A stretch of DNA of 64,000 nt from Limisphaera sp. (GTDB lineage: Bacteria; Verrucomicrobiota; Verrucomicrobiia; Limisphaerales; Limisphaeraceae): positions 62,001-126,000 of the forward strand of contig JANWVC010000028.1 in the NCBI GenBank assembly GCA_025057755.1, in the 5' to 3' direction. Under the pieces are notes generated by a model. The model was not told where the DNA came from. It did no database searches and was given only the letters and a program-made list of their open reading frames with translations. A program made the position numbers and the translations under genes. Position 1 is the first letter of the stretch, and every line of letters begins with the position of its first letter. Positions 18,041 through 27,811 of this stretch are shown here, piece after piece.

Positions 18041-18487
18041 TCACTGCGCCGCTGGTCCCGTGCGACGCTCACTCGTGGCTCCGGTGCGTACCGTGGGACG
18101 ACGGGGCGGAAACCGCCACCACGTCCAAAGGACCCACACGCCAAACAAACTATACGCGCATCCGAACACCCAGCTCGGCGCCTCGTAGTAGAGAAAACGA
18201 TGCGTCCAATGTTCAAGAAAAGTCGTCTCATACCCAAATTGACCAGCCTGTTCCCGCAACCAAGATTCCAGCTGAGTCAAAGGGCACGACTGTCCCAGCC
18301 ACGCCTGCGCAATCACCAACAGCACCGTGACCAGGTGCGTCAGACGAAACGTCCATCCGTGGACCCATCTCCAGCCGCGGCCATGTCCCACCCAGACAGC
18401 CAGGCCTCCGCCCACGATAAATCCCACAACGGCCCAATGCAGCAGCAGCACTAAATCCGCCCCCCACAAGCAAAGTGCGTGGTTCAT
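18041..18487 (-). CDS. DUF2784 membrane protein
   Basis: Function unknown. From ATG 18487 it is 148 aa with three to four hydrophobic segments (ADLVLLLHWAVVGFIVGGGLAV; THLVTVLLVIAQAWLG; FGCAYSLFGVWVLWTW) and the family core CPLTQLESWLREQAG followed by FLEHW and a LYYE stretch. An upstream GTG at 18544 is possible but adds charged residues. Its stop overlaps the possible GTG start of the hydrolase gene, so it belongs to the DUF2784-hydrolase-NtrC operon. Confidence 0.82.
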   Translation of the reverse strand: MNHALCLWGADLVLLLHWAVVGFIVGGGLAVWVGHGRGWRWVHGWTFRLTHLVTVLLVIAQAWLGQSCPLTQLESWLREQAGQFGYETTFLEHWTHRFLYYEAPSWVFGCAYSLFGVWVLWTWWRFPPRRPTVRTGATSERRTGPAAQ

Positions 18488-18653
18488 GCTCCGGTGCCAT
18501 GCACGCTCCCAAAGGTGCGATGCGTCTTTGGCGCGCGCAATCACAAGGGCGCGGTCTCATGCGGAGTGTACCCTGGAGGTTCGAACTGGCTGATTCTTCC
18601 ACGCCATGCCAAAAGCGCTGGCACCCTGTGCGAGAGGAAGTCCGGTCCGACCT

Positions 18654-19895
18654 TCAATCCTGTTGGCCCGCATTGACCCCGGAGGCAACGGAACTGCTCA
18701 AACCGGGATCCGCGGAAGCCGTTTCCTGCATGGCAGCGAGGGTGAAGTAAAAAGTGGCCCCCTGACCGAGGCGGCTTTCGACCCAAACCTTCCCTCCATG
18801 CCGCTGCACGATATGTTTGACGATGGCCAACCCCAAGCCGGTGCCGCCTTGTTCGCGGGAACGGGCTTTATCCACGCGATAGAACCGCTCAAACACCCGT
18901 TCGCATGCCTCCGGAGGCAGTCCGGGACCATCGTCGGCCACTGCAACTTCCACCTGGTCGGCTCCCCGGAGGCGTGCCGAGACGCGGACATGGCCGCCCT
19001 GCCGACCGTATTTGATGGCATTATCGAGCAGGTTGGCCAGTACTTGCTCCAGCCTGAGGGGATCCGCCCGGACCAGGAGCGGCGGCACCGTCTGCTCCAA
19101 CGTGACCGCGCGGGCTGCAGCGCGCGGCCGGAATTCCTGAATCATCTTGTCGACAAACTCGGGCAGCGAAACGGCCTGCAGTTGCAGGGCTACCTGGCCG
19201 GATTCGAGCTGAGCCAATGTCAGCAAGTCCTCGATCAGCAACTCCAGTCGGTTGGCATTGCGTGCGATCGTCTGCAAGCATCGCTGTTGCAAAGCTGGAT
19301 CCGTGGCCGCCCCCGAAAGCAACGTCTCTACATAACCTTTGATGTGCGAAAGCGGTGTGCGCAGTTCATGACTGACGTTGGCAACGAACTCCTGTCGGAT
19401 CCGCTCCAATTGTTTGATCCGCGTAACATCGTGGAAGACCAGGATGGTGTTAAGTCGGCGACCGTCCGGATGAAACAACGCAGCGGCGCTGACCCGCAGC
19501 CATCGCTCGGGCGGTCCTGCCCAGAGCAGTTCTCGAGTCAGGGCCGGTTCCTCCGGGGCCAGTTGCGTAACCATTTGCCCGAGTTCATGCCAACGGGTAA
19601 CCGTCAGGAGGGATTGTCCCTCAGGCGACACAGCCGGCTGAAACAACAGGCGAAAGGCCGGATTGGCCAACATCACCCGCTGCTGCGGATCCAACAATAA
19701 AATGCCTTCGCTGAGGCTGTGCAGCATCGCAGTCAGCCGCGTTTGTGCTTCCTCGGCCAATTGTGCATGGAGCGCTTCCCATCGGGCCCTCGCAGTCGCA
19801 TACTCCCGACGCAGATGCGCGCAGCGCCGCCACCAGATCACATGGACCGCGCCCGCACCGAGCAACAGGCCCAAGCCAACCCACAACCACCCCAT
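18654..19895 (-). CDS. phoR: Phosphate regulon sensor histidine kinase
   Basis: Inner-membrane kinase paired with PhoB. One N-terminal membrane helix (about 2-22), a linker, a PAS domain (about 58-160, LHSLSEGILLLDPQQRVMLAN), the H-box VANVSHELRTPLSHIKGY with His176, and the ATPase domain with N-box LLDNAIKYG, G1 DDGPGLPPE and G2 GGTGLGLAIV. Length 413 aa. No large periplasmic sensor is present, consistent with PhoR reading Pst/PhoU status. It is the last gene of the pst-pho block, 30 bases after phoB. Confidence 0.94.
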   Translation of the reverse strand: MGWLWVGLGLLLGAGAVHVIWWRRCAHLRREYATARARWEALHAQLAEEAQTRLTAMLHSLSEGILLLDPQQRVMLANPAFRLLFQPAVSPEGQSLLTVTRWHELGQMVTQLAPEEPALTRELLWAGPPERWLRVSAAALFHPDGRRLNTILVFHDVTRIKQLERIRQEFVANVSHELRTPLSHIKGYVETLLSGAATDPALQQRCLQTIARNANRLELLIEDLLTLAQLESGQVALQLQAVSLPEFVDKMIQEFRPRAAARAVTLEQTVPPLLVRADPLRLEQVLANLLDNAIKYGRQGGHVRVSARLRGADQVEVAVADDGPGLPPEACERVFERFYRVDKARSREQGGTGLGLAIVKHIVQRHGGKVWVESRLGQGATFYFTLAAMQETASADPGLSSSVASGVNAGQQD

Positions 19896-19925
19896 GCCTT
19901 CACCTTGCCCATGCCAACGCGCGGA

Positions 19926-20609
19926 TCAAGGCGCAAAGCGGTAACCCACACCACGAACGGTCTCCAAGTGTCGCGCGGCCGGCCCAAGTTTCTCCCTCAA
20001 TCGACGCATGTGCGTGTCTACGGTCCGACTGTCCACCGTGGGAGCATAATCCCAGACATCGCGCAGGAGTTGTTCACGGCTTTGCACACGCCCGCGCCGT
20101 TGAGCCAGCGTGGTCAGCAATTTGAATTCGGTGGCGGTCAGATGCACAGGCTGATCCTCCACAGTCACTCGGTGAGCGGGCAAATCAATTACCAGCTCCC
20201 CAAAGCGCAAAATCTCCGCACTCTCGGCCGGCGCTTTGCGCTCCAATAACTTGCGCACGCGCAACACCAACTCCCGCGGACTGAACGGCTTCGTCACATA
20301 ATCGTCCGCCCCAAGTTCCAGCCCCAACACACGATCCACTTCAGTGGCCCGCGCCGTTAGCATCAAAATCGGAATCGCCGCAGTGGCCGGATCTCGTCGC
20401 AGCAGTTTGCACACTTCCAGCCCATCCACCTCGGGCAACATCAGATCCAATACGATCAGTTGGGGCAGTCGAGCCTTGGCCTTCTGCAAAGCCGTGGCCC
20501 CGTCTTCCGCGCCAATGACCTCGTAACCGGCCTGGCGCAGGTGAATCTCCACCAGTTCGAGCGTCTCGGGTTCGTCGTCCACCACCAAAATGCAAGGTTT
20601 TGCAGCCAT
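19926..20609 (-). CDS. phoB: Phosphate regulon response regulator
   Basis: OmpR/PhoB-class regulator. Receiver domain with DDE at 11-13, phosphoacceptor Asp55 in LIVLDLMLPEVDG, the switch Thr in MLTARATE and Lys in YVTKPFSP, then a winged-helix domain with TATEFKLLTTLAQRRG and VDTHMRRLREKLG. Length 227 aa, standard for PhoB. It starts 2 bases after the phoU stop. The Pho boxes at 27396-27435 are its expected target, which would make the operon self-activating. Confidence 0.96.
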   Translation of the reverse strand: MAAKPCILVVDDEPETLELVEIHLRQAGYEVIGAEDGATALQKAKARLPQLIVLDLMLPEVDGLEVCKLLRRDPATAAIPILMLTARATEVDRVLGLELGADDYVTKPFSPRELVLRVRKLLERKAPAESAEILRFGELVIDLPAHRVTVEDQPVHLTATEFKLLTTLAQRRGRVQSREQLLRDVWDYAPTVDSRTVDTHMRRLREKLGPAARHLETVRGVGYRFAP

Positions 20610-20611
20610 GG

Positions 20612-21289
20612 TCAGGAACCGGTTGTGTCAGCAGCAGCTTTCCCCACATGCCGAATGTCCGTAGCCTCGCACAAATACACGACATCCTCCGCAATATTGG
20701 TCGCGTGATCCGCAATGCGTTCCAAACACTTGGCCACGGTCAACACTTCCAGACATTGGGGGATGGTTTCCGGACGCGCCTGCATGTGCGCGACCAATTT
20801 TTCCCGGATCGACTTATGCGCTACGTCCACACCCTGATCGCGCGGAATGAGAGCCCGCGCCGCCTCCGGATTCCGCTGCACAAAAGCATCCAACGAAGCC
20901 TTCAACATGCTGCGGGCCTCGAGCGCCAATGGAGTCAAATCCACGTCCAACCGCACCGGCGGCTCATGAGCCAACGCCCGCGCCCGTTTGGCAATTTTGG
21001 CCGCTTCGTCTCCGATACGTTCCAAATTCTGCGAAATCTTCATGGCCATGGTGACCATGCGCAGGTCACGCGCCAGAGGGGCCTTGGACAACAATACCAT
21101 GGCCCGCTCATCCACCTCGACCTCGAGCCGATCCAGCACATTGTCCGAATCGCGCACCTGGGCGGCCAGGGTGGCGTCCCGCGTTTGAAAGGCCTGCAAC
21201 GCACGATGCACAGCCTGTTCAGCCAGGCTGCCCATGGTCAGCAGGCGCTCATTCAATTCGTGTAGTTCGCGATCAAAAGGAAGTTCCAT
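20612..21289 (-). CDS. phoU: Phosphate signalling complex protein PhoU
   Basis: Peripheral cytoplasmic regulator that links Pst transport to PhoR kinase output and limits phosphate uptake. It is an all-helical duplication of two three-helix repeats (about 5-110 and 115-215). The metal-binding style motifs appear as ISQNLERIGDEAAKIAKRA and AKCLERIADHATNIAEDV, one per repeat. Length 225 aa. It sits between pstB and phoB, which is the usual order. Confidence 0.96.
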   Translation of the reverse strand: MELPFDRELHELNERLLTMGSLAEQAVHRALQAFQTRDATLAAQVRDSDNVLDRLEVEVDERAMVLLSKAPLARDLRMVTMAMKISQNLERIGDEAAKIAKRARALAHEPPVRLDVDLTPLALEARSMLKASLDAFVQRNPEAARALIPRDQGVDVAHKSIREKLVAHMQARPETIPQCLEVLTVAKCLERIADHATNIAEDVVYLCEATDIRHVGKAAADTTGS

Positions 21290-21303
21290 ACCGGGTCGGG
21301 GGC

Positions 21304-22203
21304 TCAGCCAAAGCGGCCGGTGACATAATCTTCTGTTTGTTTGTTCTTCGGGCTGGTAAAGATCCGATGCGTCGGACCGGCCTCAATCAGGCGCCCTAAA
21401 TAAAAGAAGGCGGTATAATCGGAAATTCGGGCTGCCTGCTGCATGTTGTGGGTGACGATCACGATCGTGTACCGCTGTTTCAGCTCCAGAATCAGCTCTT
21501 CAATCCGGGCGGTGGCCACGGGATCCAACGCCGAACAGGGTTCATCCATCAGGAGAATCTCCGGTTCGTTCGCAATCGCACGGGCAATGCACAGTCGTTG
21601 CTGCTGACCTCCGGAAAGGCCCAGTGCGCTGGTGTGCAAACGGTCCTTAACTTCGTCCCAAAGAGCCGCAGCCCGCAGACATCGCTCGGCGGTTTCTTCC
21701 AAAATCGATCGTTGCCGCACCCCGGCCACCCGTAATGGATAAACCACGTTCTCAAATATCGACTTGGGAAATGGATTGGATTTTTGGAACACCATGCCAA
21801 TGCGTTTCCGCAACGCAATAACCTCCAGATGCGGATCAAAAATGCTCTGATCCCGGATACGAATGTCTCCACGATGGTGCGCCCCTTCGATCAGGTCATT
21901 CATGCGATTGATGCTCCGCAACAGGGTAGTCTTGCCACATCCAGAGGGCCCGATCAGAGCCGTCACATGCCGTTCAGGGATGTCCAAGGAAACCTGATGC
22001 AACACCTGATGGTTCCCGTAGAAAAAGTCGTAGGCCTCGATTTGTATAAGACGTGGGTTGGCGCCCGCTGGAGTCGGAGCAACAGACTGGACCCGGGAGC
22101 CGGTCAGGCTCACCGGCGTCGCCGGAGATCCGGCTGATTGCAGGGCAGGGGGATCGATTTCCATGCTGATCAATCCGAGGCAAGATGGGGCAATCGTCTT
22201 CAC
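21304..22203 (-). CDS. pstB: Phosphate ABC transporter ATP-binding protein
   Basis: ATPase of the high-affinity phosphate importer. Walker A GPSGCGKT at 85-92, Q-loop [13 protein letters not shown] (the PstB-specific Q-loop stretch), signature [16 protein letters not shown], Walker [14 protein letters not shown], switch VTHNM. The usual PstB is about 255 aa; here there is a 50-residue N-terminal extension of low complexity when counted from GTG 22203. ATG 22164 would shorten it by 13 residues. Neither start has a clear ribosome binding site, so the start is uncertain. Confidence 0.95.
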   Translation of the reverse strand: MKTIAPSCLGLISMEIDPPALQSAGSPATPVSLTGSRVQSVAPTPAGANPRLIQIEAYDFFYGNHQVLHQVSLDIPERHVTALIGPSGCGKTTLLRSINRMNDLIEGAHHRGDIRIRDQSIFDPHLEVIALRKRIGMVFQKSNPFPKSIFENVVYPLRVAGVRQRSILEETAERCLRAAALWDEVKDRLHTSALGLSGGQQQRLCIARAIANEPEILLMDEPCSALDPVATARIEELILELKQRYTIVIVTHNMQQAARISDYTAFFYLGRLIEAGPTHRIFTSPKNKQTEDYVTGRFG

Positions 22204-22214
22204 AGGCTCAATGC

Positions 22215-23897
22215 TTAAAATGCGCCAGTGGCATACTTGCGACGCAAATGGTTTCGGATACCGATGGCCGCCAGATTCAACGTGATCACCAGCGCCAACA
22301 AAAACAGGGTCGTCGCAAAAACCATGGGTTGTGCTGCGTCACTGTCCGGCGATTGAAAGCCCAAATCGTAGATGTGGAAACCCAGATGCATGAATTTCTG
22401 GTCCAAATGAATGAAAGGATAGGTGGTATTAATAGGCAGTTCCGGCGCCAATTTCACCACGCCCACCAGCATCAACGGCGCCACTTCTCCAGCGCCACGG
22501 GCCATGGCCAGAATCAGACCGGTTAGGATCCCGGGCGCGGCAGCGGGCAAAACCACACGTTGAATGGTTTGCCACCGGGAAGCCCCACAGGCCAGGGACC
22601 CTTCCCGCACGCTTCGGGGTACGGCCGCCAGAGCTTCCTCTGTAGCCACCACCACCACCGGCACTGTCAACAAAGCCAGAGTGAGACTCGCCCAGATCAG
22701 ACCGCCCGTGCCGAAAGTCGGAGTGGGCAGTCGGTCGGCGAAGAACAACCGATCAATTTGACCGCCCAGGAAGTAAACAAAGAAACCCAGGCCAAACACA
22801 CCAAACACAATAGACGGCACGCCCGCCAGATTGTTGACGGCAATGCGCACAGCACGCGTGAACCAACCCTGGCGGGCGTATTCCCGCAAATAGACCGCCG
22901 CCAGGACGCCAAACGGCATGACCGCCACGCTCATCAACACCGTCATCACAAACGTCCCAAAGATGGCTGGGAAAATTCCCCCTTCGGTGTTGGCCTCTCT
23001 AGGCTCCTCTGAGAGAAATTCCCTTAATCGACCAAGAAACACCCCCAAACGACCTGTGAAATCCAGCTCATTCGGCCGGTACCAAGCTAAAATACGACCG
23101 ATAGGCACGGACGTCTCGCGTCCGTCTGCCAGACGACAAACCAGCGCTGCCTGCTCCTGCAAGACCCGCAGCTCACGAGCCCGAGAAGCCAGTTGATTGT
23201 AGGCAGTCTCAAGCTCGGCTATTTGGTTGGCCCAGGCCTGTCTCTGACGCTCGTATGCACCCTCATCCAGCCGGCGGGACGACGCTTGGCGCATTCGCAG
23301 GTGAAGCTCTTCCATCTGTCGGTTGAGTCGCCCAATGTCATGTTTCTCAAGCTTGCGTATTTCCGCCCGGCGGCGACGCGCTTCCTCCACCAGTCGGTTC
23401 AACGTTGCTTCAAAGCGAGGATCCGAAGCAGGCAAGGGATCCAAGGCCGGCTGCAACAATGCTACCGGCCAGCCCAACAACGGGCCGTATTCAGTCCGCT
23501 CAATCCGCCAAATGCCCCCTGGCTGCCGCACGGCTGCAATGTCGGCCACATCCACATAACGAAACGACAGCCCAAATACATCCTTATTTCCGAGGAAAAG
23601 TTGCCATTCACGGTGCGCTGGGTTTGCGGCCCGATCCGAGCCCTGCAAGGTTGCCTTGGGACGCACTCGAATGCGTTCTCCCACCAGCACCCGGGAAGGC
23701 TCCGTTTCGGTTCCGGTCGGTCGCAGGCTGATCTCCACCACGCGCCGCGGCCAGAATGCTTTCAAGCCCTCCACGAGCACCAGGGCCAACAGGGCCAGGA
23801 TCATGGCCAAACCAACTGTCAAGCCCACAGCGGTAAACCAGACCCACGGTTCCCCCGGAGCACGCACAGATTGACCGAACCCAGACGTTGAGCCCAT
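22215..23897 (-). CDS. pstA: Phosphate ABC transporter permease PstA, long form
   Basis: Second membrane subunit of the Pst importer. The C-terminal half is the normal permease, with [38 protein letters not shown] and the EAA-type loop [24 protein letters not shown]. At 560 aa it is about twice the E. coli length. After the first helix (about 17-42) there is a roughly 250-residue extracytoplasmic region that includes a long charged coiled coil (about 165-250, rich in [12 protein letters not shown] and EELHLRMRQ). Long PstA forms with this insert are known in some other bacteria. It starts 3 bases after pstC. Confidence 0.94.
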   Translation of the reverse strand: MGSTSGFGQSVRAPGEPWVWFTAVGLTVGLAMILALLALVLVEGLKAFWPRRVVEISLRPTGTETEPSRVLVGERIRVRPKATLQGSDRAANPAHREWQLFLGNKDVFGLSFRYVDVADIAAVRQPGGIWRIERTEYGPLLGWPVALLQPALDPLPASDPRFEATLNRLVEEARRRRAEIRKLEKHDIGRLNRQMEELHLRMRQASSRRLDEGAYERQRQAWANQIAELETAYNQLASRARELRVLQEQAALVCRLADGRETSVPIGRILAWYRPNELDFTGRLGVFLGRLREFLSEEPREANTEGGIFPAIFGTFVMTVLMSVAVMPFGVLAAVYLREYARQGWFTRAVRIAVNNLAGVPSIVFGVFGLGFFVYFLGGQIDRLFFADRLPTPTFGTGGLIWASLTLALLTVPVVVVATEEALAAVPRSVREGSLACGASRWQTIQRVVLPAAAPGILTGLILAMARGAGEVAPLMLVGVVKLAPELPINTTYPFIHLDQKFMHLGFHIYDLGFQSPDSDAAQPMVFATTLFLLALVITLNLAAIGIRNHLRRKYATGAF

Positions 23898-23900
23898 GCC

Positions 23901-26195
23901 TTAAACGGTTTTGAACCGGTCGCGGAGCCTTTGACGCAACACTTCAGCCACAGTGTTGATGAGAAACGTAAACACAAACAGCAATAATGCCCCCAGGAAT
24001 AATGCCCGATACAACGTGCTGTGATGCGGCGCCTCGGGCAACTCCACGGCCAGGTTCGCCGAAAGTGTTCGCATCCCTGAAAACGGATTGAAACTGAGAA
24101 TAGGTGTATTGCCCGTGGCCATGACCACAATCATGGTCTCGCCCACGGCCCGTCCCAGCCCAACCATCAAGGCGGAAAAAATGCCTGCCGCAGCCGTGGG
24201 GATCACCACATACAGGGCCGTCTGCCAACGGCTCGCTCCCAAAGCCAAGGACGCGCTACGCAGCGTTCCCGGCACATTCGACATGGCATCCTCGGCCAGC
24301 GTAAAAATGATGGGAATCACCGCAAATCCCATCATGAAACCGACCACCACTGAGTTCCGCTGCTGGAAATCCGCGCCAGTAAACCAGGGCCACCACAAAC
24401 GAAAATCGGCTACCTCTAATCCGGTCGCCGAATCTCGCACGACAAAAACCCAGCGTTCCAACACCGGTCCAAAGACCCAACCCGCCCAGGCAGCTAGCAC
24501 CAACACCGGCACAAGTGCCACAAACTCCCAACCAAACGGCAACCACGTCCGCCAGCGCACCGGCAGCCGCGACCAAATCCAGCCGGTAGTCAGGGCTGCC
24601 AACGGCACCAACAAAAACGTCAAAAGCAGCGAAGGGATCCGCGTTTCGATACGCGGCGCCAGCCAAAGTGCCCCAAGAAAACCCAAAACCACGGATGGCA
24701 ACGATGCCATCACCTCCATAACCGGCTTGGCCACGTTGCGAAAACCGGGTGGAGCAAACTGAGATACATAAACAGCTCCCAACAAAGCCACCGGCACGGC
24801 AAACAACAGCGCATAGAACGTGCCTTTTAAAGTGCCCACAATCAGCGGCACCATGGAAAGCTTGGGCTCGAAAGCGTCCGAACCGCCGGTGGACTGCCAT
24901 TCGTATCGCGGTCGGTCGGCACCTTCATACCAAATGCGGCCGAAGAAGGCTCGCCAACTGGCCTCAGGATGAGGATCTTCCAAGCGCATCAGATGCAGTC
25001 GGCCGTCCGCCGACAGAAAAGCCAGACGATCATACTTTTGATTCATGGCTCCCAGTTGAAGGTCCTCTCCCAGCCGCCCTTCCCAACGCACTGCCTCGGT
25101 GGTGCCGTAACAAAGCCGCACTTGATCCGCCCCGCCCACCACAAACGCTTTGTTCCGTTGACTCGCAGCGTAAAACCGTGGAGCTCGCTCCAACGGCGGC
25201 ATCGACCGGATCCAACCAAAGCGCCGTTCGGCAGAGCCCTCGGGCCGGTACAGCGAAAAAAGCCGAATCCACCCTTCCGGATTGCTCAAAACCAACGTCG
25301 CATCACCCAACAAATATTCTATCAACACGATCTCGGCTTGAGGACGATCCTCAAATGGCCGAAACACCTGGCGCAACCGCAACGATGAACCCTCCCGAAC
25401 AAAATAATAAATGACTCCTGATTCCGTGGCCGCCACTAGGCTCTCGGCCGATCGATCCACGAGAATGCGATGCACACGGCCGGTGATCTGATGACTCAAA
25501 TCGAACGTCGCAGCCACGCGCACTTGGCCTGCCCCAAGCAACCCGCGCGTCTGGGTCAGCAAGGCGCCCCGCAATTCTTGGCGGTCCTCCACTTGTTGCA
25601 GAACTGCTAACAGCTTATCTGTACCGCTGTCGCCGTAATCCACCGCTAACACGGGCTGCCCGCGCCGGCCAACCTCCGGCAACGACTGCACCGTCCAACG
25701 CGGCAGGGCAGGCCTGTTAGCGGGTCCTTCAGAGGAAAGAAAACGAAGTTCCACGCGTCCCACTTGGCCGTCTGCCGTGCCGAAAATAAGCTCTTGCGAG
25801 CCCGGGTGATACCGCCAGCTCGTAATAGAGGTCTCCCCCTCGGTCAGCAACGCATAGGTCTGCGCGGGCTGCTCAGTAACCAGGTCCACAAAATGCAGCC
25901 GTCCACGCGCGTCCAGCAGAAAAGCGACCCGGCCATGTTCATCCAGCCCAAGCACACGATGCAGCCCCACGGGTGCCTGCCGAACATTCAAGCGCTCCAC
26001 CCGAGCGCTACGGAACAAAGGCAAGACCTGCCACAAAATGAACACGAAAATCCCCAAAACCGCTGTAATCACCGCAATGCCACCCAATGTGATGAACCGG
26101 TTCATGAACCGGTCCCACCACAACGTGCGCGGAGAGGTTTCGTAACGCCGCACCGTTCGGGCCGGTGACGTTTCCAAGACAGTGGGCTCAGTCAT
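23901..26195 (-). CDS. pstC: Phosphate ABC transporter permease PstC, long form with periplasmic domain
   Basis: First membrane subunit of the Pst importer. At 764 aa it is more than twice the E. coli PstC. After a first helix (about 31-58) there is a periplasmic region of about 390 residues (60-450) that reads like WD/propeller repeats (HRVLGLDEHGRVAFLLDARGR, SWRYHPGSQELIFGTADG, YDRLAFLSADGRLHLMRL). The permease core follows: GTLKGTFYALLFAVPVALLGAVYVS, MASLPSVVLGFLGAL, and the EAA loop SLALGASRWQTALYVVIPTAAAG. Such an insert is known in some proteobacterial long PstC proteins. Confidence 0.95.
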   Translation of the reverse strand: MTEPTVLETSPARTVRRYETSPRTLWWDRFMNRFITLGGIAVITAVLGIFVFILWQVLPLFRSARVERLNVRQAPVGLHRVLGLDEHGRVAFLLDARGRLHFVDLVTEQPAQTYALLTEGETSITSWRYHPGSQELIFGTADGQVGRVELRFLSSEGPANRPALPRWTVQSLPEVGRRGQPVLAVDYGDSGTDKLLAVLQQVEDRQELRGALLTQTRGLLGAGQVRVAATFDLSHQITGRVHRILVDRSAESLVAATESGVIYYFVREGSSLRLRQVFRPFEDRPQAEIVLIEYLLGDATLVLSNPEGWIRLFSLYRPEGSAERRFGWIRSMPPLERAPRFYAASQRNKAFVVGGADQVRLCYGTTEAVRWEGRLGEDLQLGAMNQKYDRLAFLSADGRLHLMRLEDPHPEASWRAFFGRIWYEGADRPRYEWQSTGGSDAFEPKLSMVPLIVGTLKGTFYALLFAVPVALLGAVYVSQFAPPGFRNVAKPVMEVMASLPSVVLGFLGALWLAPRIETRIPSLLLTFLLVPLAALTTGWIWSRLPVRWRTWLPFGWEFVALVPVLVLAAWAGWVFGPVLERWVFVVRDSATGLEVADFRLWWPWFTGADFQQRNSVVVGFMMGFAVIPIIFTLAEDAMSNVPGTLRSASLALGASRWQTALYVVIPTAAAGIFSALMVGLGRAVGETMIVVMATGNTPILSFNPFSGMRTLSANLAVELPEAPHHSTLYRALFLGALLLFVFTFLINTVAEVLRQRLRDRFKTV

Positions 26196-26237
26196 CGATC
26201 GGGGCCGGGCCCGGTTAGCAAGCAGACCCTCGTTGGA

Positions 26238-27284
26238 TTAGTTGGAAATCTTCTTTAACTCTTCTTCGATCAAGGAACTCGGCATGGGATAGTATCCATC
26301 CTTGATTACAATCTCTTGGCCCTGACGCGACAGGACAAATCGCAGAAACTCAAGCGTCAGCCGATCCAAAGGCCGGCCGGGCGGCTTGTTCACATAGATG
26401 TAAAGGAAACGAGCCAGCGGATAATCGCCGCTTAATGCATTCTCGAGCGTGGGTTCGTGCGGCTTGCCATCGGGCCCCACCAGCGGAACGGCCCGGACAC
26501 CACTGGTCCTATATCCAATGCCCGAGTAACCAACACCGCCCAAGTCATTCGCCACACCCTGAACCACGGACGAGGAACCGGGCTGTTCCTTCACCGTCGG
26601 CTTGAAATCCCCGCCCAGTAAGGCGACGTCTTTAAAGAATCCGTACGTACCCGAGGCGCTGTTGCGACCATAGAGGGAGACCGGCCGACCTGCCCAAGCG
26701 CCGGCTAAACCCAGGTCCCCCCACCGCTCCACCGCCGGTCCACCACGTTTCCGCGTGGATGAAAACAGACTATCCACCTGGGCCAATGTGAGAGACTCGA
26801 TGGGGTTATCGCGATGAACAAACACTGCCAACGTGTCAATGGCTACCCGGATCTCGGTCGGCTTGTAGCCGTATTTTCGTTCAAAAGCGTCGATCTCAGT
26901 CCCTTTCATCGGCCGGCTCATCGGTCCCAACTGAGCCGTCCCTTCAATCAAAGCGGGCGGCGCTGTGGACGACCCTTTTCCTTCGATTTGAATCCGTACA
27001 TTGGGATAAGCCGCTTGAAATCCCTCCGCCCAAAACGTCATCAGGTTGTTCAATGTATCCGACCCGATGGAATTGAGGTTGCCAGCCACGCCCGGCGCAC
27101 GCTGATACTCGGGAACCTTCGGATCCACTTGAACCGTCGCACCCACCGACTGCCCAGCATGCATCAGTAGGCCCCACGCAATGCTCCAAAGCGCTGTAGA
27201 AAGAGCCCCCCGTTGCAGATTGGATACAACCATCGCGCGCACGCTTGCGGCCAAGCTCTTGATGACATTTGGAATGGTTTTCAT
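26238..27284 (-). CDS. pstS: Phosphate-binding periplasmic protein
   Basis: High-affinity phosphate receptor of the importer. An N-terminal signal region (about 1-48, with hydrophobic ALWSIAWGLLMHAG) precedes mature SVGATVQVDP. Type II periplasmic fold, with NLNSIGSDTLNNLMTFWAEGF and QIEGKGSSTAPPALIEG in the first lobe, the phosphate-contact stretch YGRNSASGTYGFFKD, and SSVVQGVANDLGGVGYSGIGY. Length 348 aa. It is the first gene of the pst-pho block, with a Pho box array 110-150 bases upstream. Confidence 0.96.
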   Translation of the reverse strand: MKTIPNVIKSLAASVRAMVVSNLQRGALSTALWSIAWGLLMHAGQSVGATVQVDPKVPEYQRAPGVAGNLNSIGSDTLNNLMTFWAEGFQAAYPNVRIQIEGKGSSTAPPALIEGTAQLGPMSRPMKGTEIDAFERKYGYKPTEIRVAIDTLAVFVHRDNPIESLTLAQVDSLFSSTRKRGGPAVERWGDLGLAGAWAGRPVSLYGRNSASGTYGFFKDVALLGGDFKPTVKEQPGSSSVVQGVANDLGGVGYSGIGYRTSGVRAVPLVGPDGKPHEPTLENALSGDYPLARFLYIYVNKPPGRPLDRLTLEFLRFVLSRQGQEIVIKDGYYPMPSSLIEEELKKISN

Positions 27285-27811
27285 CGATTTGATCTTTCGT
27301 TGATTCAGCTCCCGGGGACGAGCCCTGGGCAGCCTCTACCCCTATCGCCAAAAGGCTGGTCCTGTAACTTGCCCATTCAAACCTCTTGGACAACCATAAC
27401 AACGAGATTACAAGTCGGTGACAATTTTGTGACAGACCCAGCCAAGAACAGATGTCTGCTCAACGGACCAGGCTGTTTGAGAGAAAGAACGCGCACATCT
27501 GAACCCGCAGCACAGACCGATGCCCTGCGACCAGGGCCTTTTGGGCGCACTCGGCTTGGCCGGGCATTCCGCGATTCCAGAGCCTTGCCAAAAAAAAACA
27601 AGGTAGCTTCACAAGGCGGCATGCTTTCAGCCGGGAATCAACGGTTTACGGCTTGCATTCGCGTGGCCAAGCGCATCCGCTTGCACGGCGCCATGAGCAC
27701 GCGGGGACAATAGATGCCGTAAACGCGGCACGAATGGCGTTTCTGGTCAGAAAATGCAATCCTGACCGTTGACCCTGAGGCGACCCTCATGCAACCTCCG
27801 CAGGTCAATCA
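27285..27811. other. Divergent control region between pstS and the PHP gene
   Basis: A 527-base spacer. Its left part holds the Pho box array (27396-27435). The remaining 376 bases toward the plus-strand PHP gene show no clear promoter, hairpin or ORF with family motifs; a T-run hairpin was not seen. Confidence 0.5.
27396..27435 (-). promoter_or_regulatory. Pho box array, four 11-base units, upstream of pstS
   Basis: Read on the minus strand, four 7-base elements are spaced by exactly 4 bases: CTGTCAC, TTGTCAC, TTGTAAT and TTGTTAT. The first two together (CTGTCACAAAATTGTCAC, 27435-27418) match the E. coli PhoB consensus closely. An 11-base period is what a tandem PhoB array needs. It lies 112-151 bases before the pstS start, on the correct strand. 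Confidence 0.85.
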
